A stretch of 7,597 bases of DNA, taken from the NCBI GenBank assembly GCA_021785155.1, contig JAJYGE010000214.1:1-7597 (forward strand), in the 5' to 3' direction. Positions 5,617-7,597 of the stretch are shown here, piece after piece. The stretch comes from Planctomycetota bacterium. GTDB taxonomy: Bacteria; Planctomycetota; Phycisphaerae; WQYP01. Below the pieces are notes generated by a model, which was not told the origin of the DNA, did not search any database, and worked only from the letters and a program-made list of their open reading frames with translations. Within the stretch, counting starts at the first letter, position 1; each line of letters begins with the position of its first letter. Both the position numbers and the translations under genes were made by a program.

Positions 5617-6414
5617 ATGCAAAATGTTTGTGACACACTTGATTCACGCCATCACTTTATCGACAATGCGAAAATGGCTGGTATGGAATTATTATCAATT
5701 GCCGAGTTACTCAAACGCCGGGAGCAATCGCGCGACAAGGAATTGCTCTGGATGCTAGGTATCGGAACAGTGCTAACTTTAATACTTCCGGTGCTGCTTG
5801 GATCGATGGCGTATTTTGCGTATCGGCAATTTTCCAGTGGTTCCGGTTCGTGGTTGGGCTGGTTGGCCTGCGTGATATTTTTCACGGCAATATTTGTCCC
5901 GCTGCTGTTGTTACGCGAGAAATCCAACATTGCCCCGGAGGCAGCCATCATTCGCACACGCGAGGACGAAGATAGCCGACGGGTCGTTTCGGTCATGGAA
6001 ACCGAGATGGATTTACAAAGTTTTGGCCCCCTGGGTCTGCAACTCAATGATGACCAGGCGGATGTGGAGCATTGGTTGATTCGCCCCTTTTTCTTCGGGC
6101 CGCGAATGGTGGTGCGGGCGTTGCCGTTGCGCAAGCTCTTGCAGATTCTTGCGGCCAATACAGATCGTCCGCGCGCGGCGGAAGTGTTGGTTAAACTGGC
6201 TTCCCGAGATCGCGGCGTGGCTACCGGTGATCTATTGAAGCCTGGAGAAGAGCCGGCGGCACTAACGCCCACCTTGGCATATTTGCGGCAATTGGACTGG
6301 GTGGATTGCAGTGCGGATGGCTCACGAATTTGGCTCAATTCCAGTCGCCGGGATCAGATTACCCAGATATTGGATCAATTTGCCCCTGTCACCAGTTCCA
6401 ACAGACCAAAATAA
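5617..6414 (+). CDS. Conserved membrane protein with C-terminal winged-helix-like region (paralogue 2)
   Basis: A 265-residue protein of the same unnamed family as its upstream neighbour. Two hydrophobic segments (about 44-68 and 79-99) are followed by a soluble part with PLGLQL (138-143), HWLIR (152-156), LAANTD (178-183) and IWLNSSRRDQ (238-247). The stretch AAEVLVKLAS to ADGSRIWLN looks like a winged helix (helix, helix, beta wing), an inference from pattern only. The start is uncertain: ATG at 5617 has no ribosome site and sits two bases after a TATAAT, while ATGs at 5674 and 5683 also lack clear sites. The shorter forms would begin MAGMELLS or MELLSIAEL, close to the first conserved helix. 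The reading frame stays open back to the stop of the previous gene. It probably shares the cluster's job, perhaps as a heteromeric partner of paralogue 1. Confidence 0.75.
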   Translation: MQNVCDTLDSRHHFIDNAKMAGMELLSIAELLKRREQSRDKELLWMLGIGTVLTLILPVLLGSMAYFAYRQFSSGSGSWLGWLACVIFFTAIFVPLLLLREKSNIAPEAAIIRTREDEDSRRVVSVMETEMDLQSFGPLGLQLNDDQADVEHWLIRPFFFGPRMVVRALPLRKLLQILAANTDRPRAAEVLVKLASRDRGVATGDLLKPGEEPAALTPTLAYLRQLDWVDCSADGSRIWLNSSRRDQITQILDQFAPVTSSNRPK

Positions 6415-6576
6415 CTGCCTGCCAATAATGCCGGAAGCAACAAAATATCTTATGATAACAGGAATATGCAAGGGATTTCAAAAAAGCGGACGTAGCGACG
6501 CGGACGTAGCGACATCCCGACGATAATAGAAACAGATCCCTATGAACATTATAGGCGGGCGTCGTATCCAAATTGA
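6415..6576. other. Non-coding stretch between paralogue 2 and the acyl-CoA synthetase remnant
   Basis: No gene or strong terminator is seen. A 33-codon frame (6426-6526, beginning MPEATKYL) spans the tandem repeat but has no ribosome site or recognisable similarity. The base order looks less gene-like than its neighbours, in keeping with a decayed 5' end of the following pseudogene. Confidence 0.5.
6486..6513. repeat. Perfect 14-bp tandem duplication
   Basis: GCGGACGTAGCGAC occurs twice back to back (6486-6499 and 6500-6513), followed by ATCCCGAC. Two exact copies of a 14-mer indicate a recent local duplication or a short repeat element. It lies just upstream of a decayed gene. Confidence 0.85.
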
Positions 6577-7563
6577 CTTAAGACTAAACTCAATGTGCTA
6601 ATGTATCGGCTCGAATTTCGTCAGGATGCTGGCCTGAAAACCATTTTAACGATTCATTATTTTGATGCGATCGCGCAGGCTCTGAAAGCCGCCGGATTTC
6701 AGATTATATTCATGGAAGACCTGTCATTTTAAAAAATTCCCCGGCCGCGGCGCCTGCCGAAACGCAGACCTGACGATCCGGCGGTAATTCTATATACCAG
6801 CGGCACCCGCAGTTCTCCCGAGGGAGTGATGCTTACCAGCGGCAATCTGGATGCCAACGTCGCCGATGCCATCGCGTATGCACAATTCAACCGGCAAATG
6901 GCATTCCTCGGCGTATTGCCGATGTTCCACGCTCTGGGATTAATGGCGGGCTTTTTAGTTCTTCTAAGCCTGGGATGCCGGGTAATTTATCGGGCTCGGT
7001 TCAGTCCATCGGCCACGTTGGAACTGATCGTCAAACACAAAATTCGGGTGCTCGTCGCGGTACCCACCATGTATGCGCTTTTAACAAATTGTAAAAGCGC
7101 TGCGCGTGAGTCGCTGGCCAGTGTCCTGTACGCCATCAGCGGAAGCGAACCGTTGCCGCGGGCGCTATTGGAAAAATATAAAGCCGATTTCGCCATTGAT
7201 ATGCTGGAATGTTTTGGTTTAACTGAAACTTCCCCCATGGTGAGTTTCTGTTTGCCGTGGGCGTTCAAACCTGGCAGTGTCGGCAGGCCTCTGCCCAACG
7301 TGGAACTGCGCATGGTCAATGAGGCGGAAACACCGATGGGGCCAAATCAGGATGGTGAACTTTGGATTCGTGGGCGCAATGTCATGAAAGGTTATCTCAA
7401 CAAGCCCGTGGAAACCGCCGCCGTGCTGACTGGCGATGGATGGTTCAAGACTGGTGATATTGCCCGTGTTGATGATGACGGATTCCTGTATATCACCGGG
7501 CGAAAAAAAGAATTAATAATCATGGCCGGTGAAAAAATAGCGACCTATGCCACAATCCGTTAA
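6577..7563 (+). pseudogene. Broken acyl-CoA synthetase / AMP-dependent ligase (adenylating domain remnant)
   Basis: The intact ancestor would activate a fatty or other carboxylic acid as an acyl-adenylate. Recognisable pieces in order: DAGLKTILTI (6628-6657), FMEDL, then the phosphate loop ILYTSGTRSSPEGVML (from 6787; families have TSGTTGxPKG, so G and the Lys are replaced by S and Glu), LPMFHALG, VPTMYALL, ISGSEPLP, the ATP motif FGLTETSP (7213-7236), GELWIRG, GYLNKP, FKTGD (7444-7458) and GRKKELI (7498-7518). Damage: the N-terminal 150 or so residues are absent; TAA at 6730-6732 interrupts the frame. Restoring one base in the T4A6 tract at 6727-6736 and removing the T at 6771 gives a continuous DLSFLKNSPAAAPAETQT-DDPAVILY. 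After GEKI (7539) the usual PREIE sequence and C-terminal catalytic Lys domain are missing. ATG or GTG codons near 6826 fall inside the phosphate loop and are not real starts. A nonfunctional relic is most likely. Confidence 0.8.
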
Positions 7564-7597
7564 TTTCTTCGTCTCGGTGCGCCGGGCTTCGCTGACG
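7564..7597. other. Unassigned right end
   Basis: The last 34 bases follow the stop of the broken ligase and show no similarity to the expected C-terminal ligase domain in any forward frame. A frameshift alone therefore does not explain the lost C terminus. Confidence 0.4.

Noticed and set aside
5652..6338. Long minus-strand open frame (228 codons) opposite paralogue 2
   Set aside because: Serine/arginine-rich translation without domains, lying antisense to a protein with clear membrane segments and a paralogue. It is a shadow frame.
6426..6526. Small frame (33 codons, MPEATKYL...) over the 14-bp repeat
   Set aside because: No ribosome site and no similarity. It is open largely because of the repeat.
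6826..7563. An intact 245-residue ligase starting at GTG 6826
   Set aside because: This start lies within the phosphate-binding loop, and homologous sequence continues upstream to about 6600. Both termini are missing, so a pseudogene is the better call.
1..7597. CRISPR arrays, tRNA/rRNA genes, insertion sequence ends, defence genes
   Set aside because: No regularly spaced repeats, RNA gene motifs, transposase or nuclease-like proteins were recognised on either strand.

Overview
The window looks like chromosomal DNA from a member of the PVC superphylum, most likely a planctomycete of the Phycisphaerae type. The main reason is the prepilin-like protein at 3116-4024, with an N-terminal [26 protein letters not shown] segment and a C-terminal H-x9-DG motif, a combination very common in Planctomycetota and relatives. 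Base composition is moderate and even. No tRNA, rRNA, CRISPR array or recognisable transposase is visible.

Layout. (1) 1-270, minus: N-terminal part of a PfkB-family sugar kinase, probably 2-keto-3-deoxygluconate kinase, cut by the window edge. Its 353-bp upstream region holds a consensus -10 box fused to a perfect palindrome, plus further dyads. (2) 624-1547, minus: a complete IspA-type short-chain prenyl diphosphate synthase with a strong Shine-Dalgarno and a TATAAT box. (3) 1747-3102, plus, divergent from ispA: a secreted HtrA/Deg serine protease with an intact catalytic triad, a degenerate first PDZ and a good second PDZ. Overlapping inverted repeats lie just upstream. (4) 3116-4024, minus, convergent with the protease: the H-x9-DG prepilin-like protein, with a good sigma70-like promoter. 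(5) 4210-6414, plus: a three-gene run. It comprises a small metallopeptidase-like protein in which HExxH is changed to HHxxH, then two membrane proteins that are clear diverged paralogues of each other. All three lie in the same frame, separated only by single stop codons and short gaps. (6) 6577-7563, plus: the broken remains of an acyl-CoA synthetase-type adenylating enzyme, with two compensating frameshifts, a damaged phosphate-binding loop and both termini missing. A perfect 14-bp tandem duplication lies just upstream.

The genes do not form one pathway. Sugar-acid catabolism, isoprenoid chain synthesis, envelope proteolysis and a pilin-like surface protein are ordinary housekeeping or envelope functions. 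The least explained part is the 4210-6414 cluster: a possibly inactive metallopeptidase fold beside duplicated two-segment membrane proteins whose C-terminal halves resemble winged-helix domains. The 6415-7597 end is a decaying region. No clear defence, CRISPR or mobile system can be seen.
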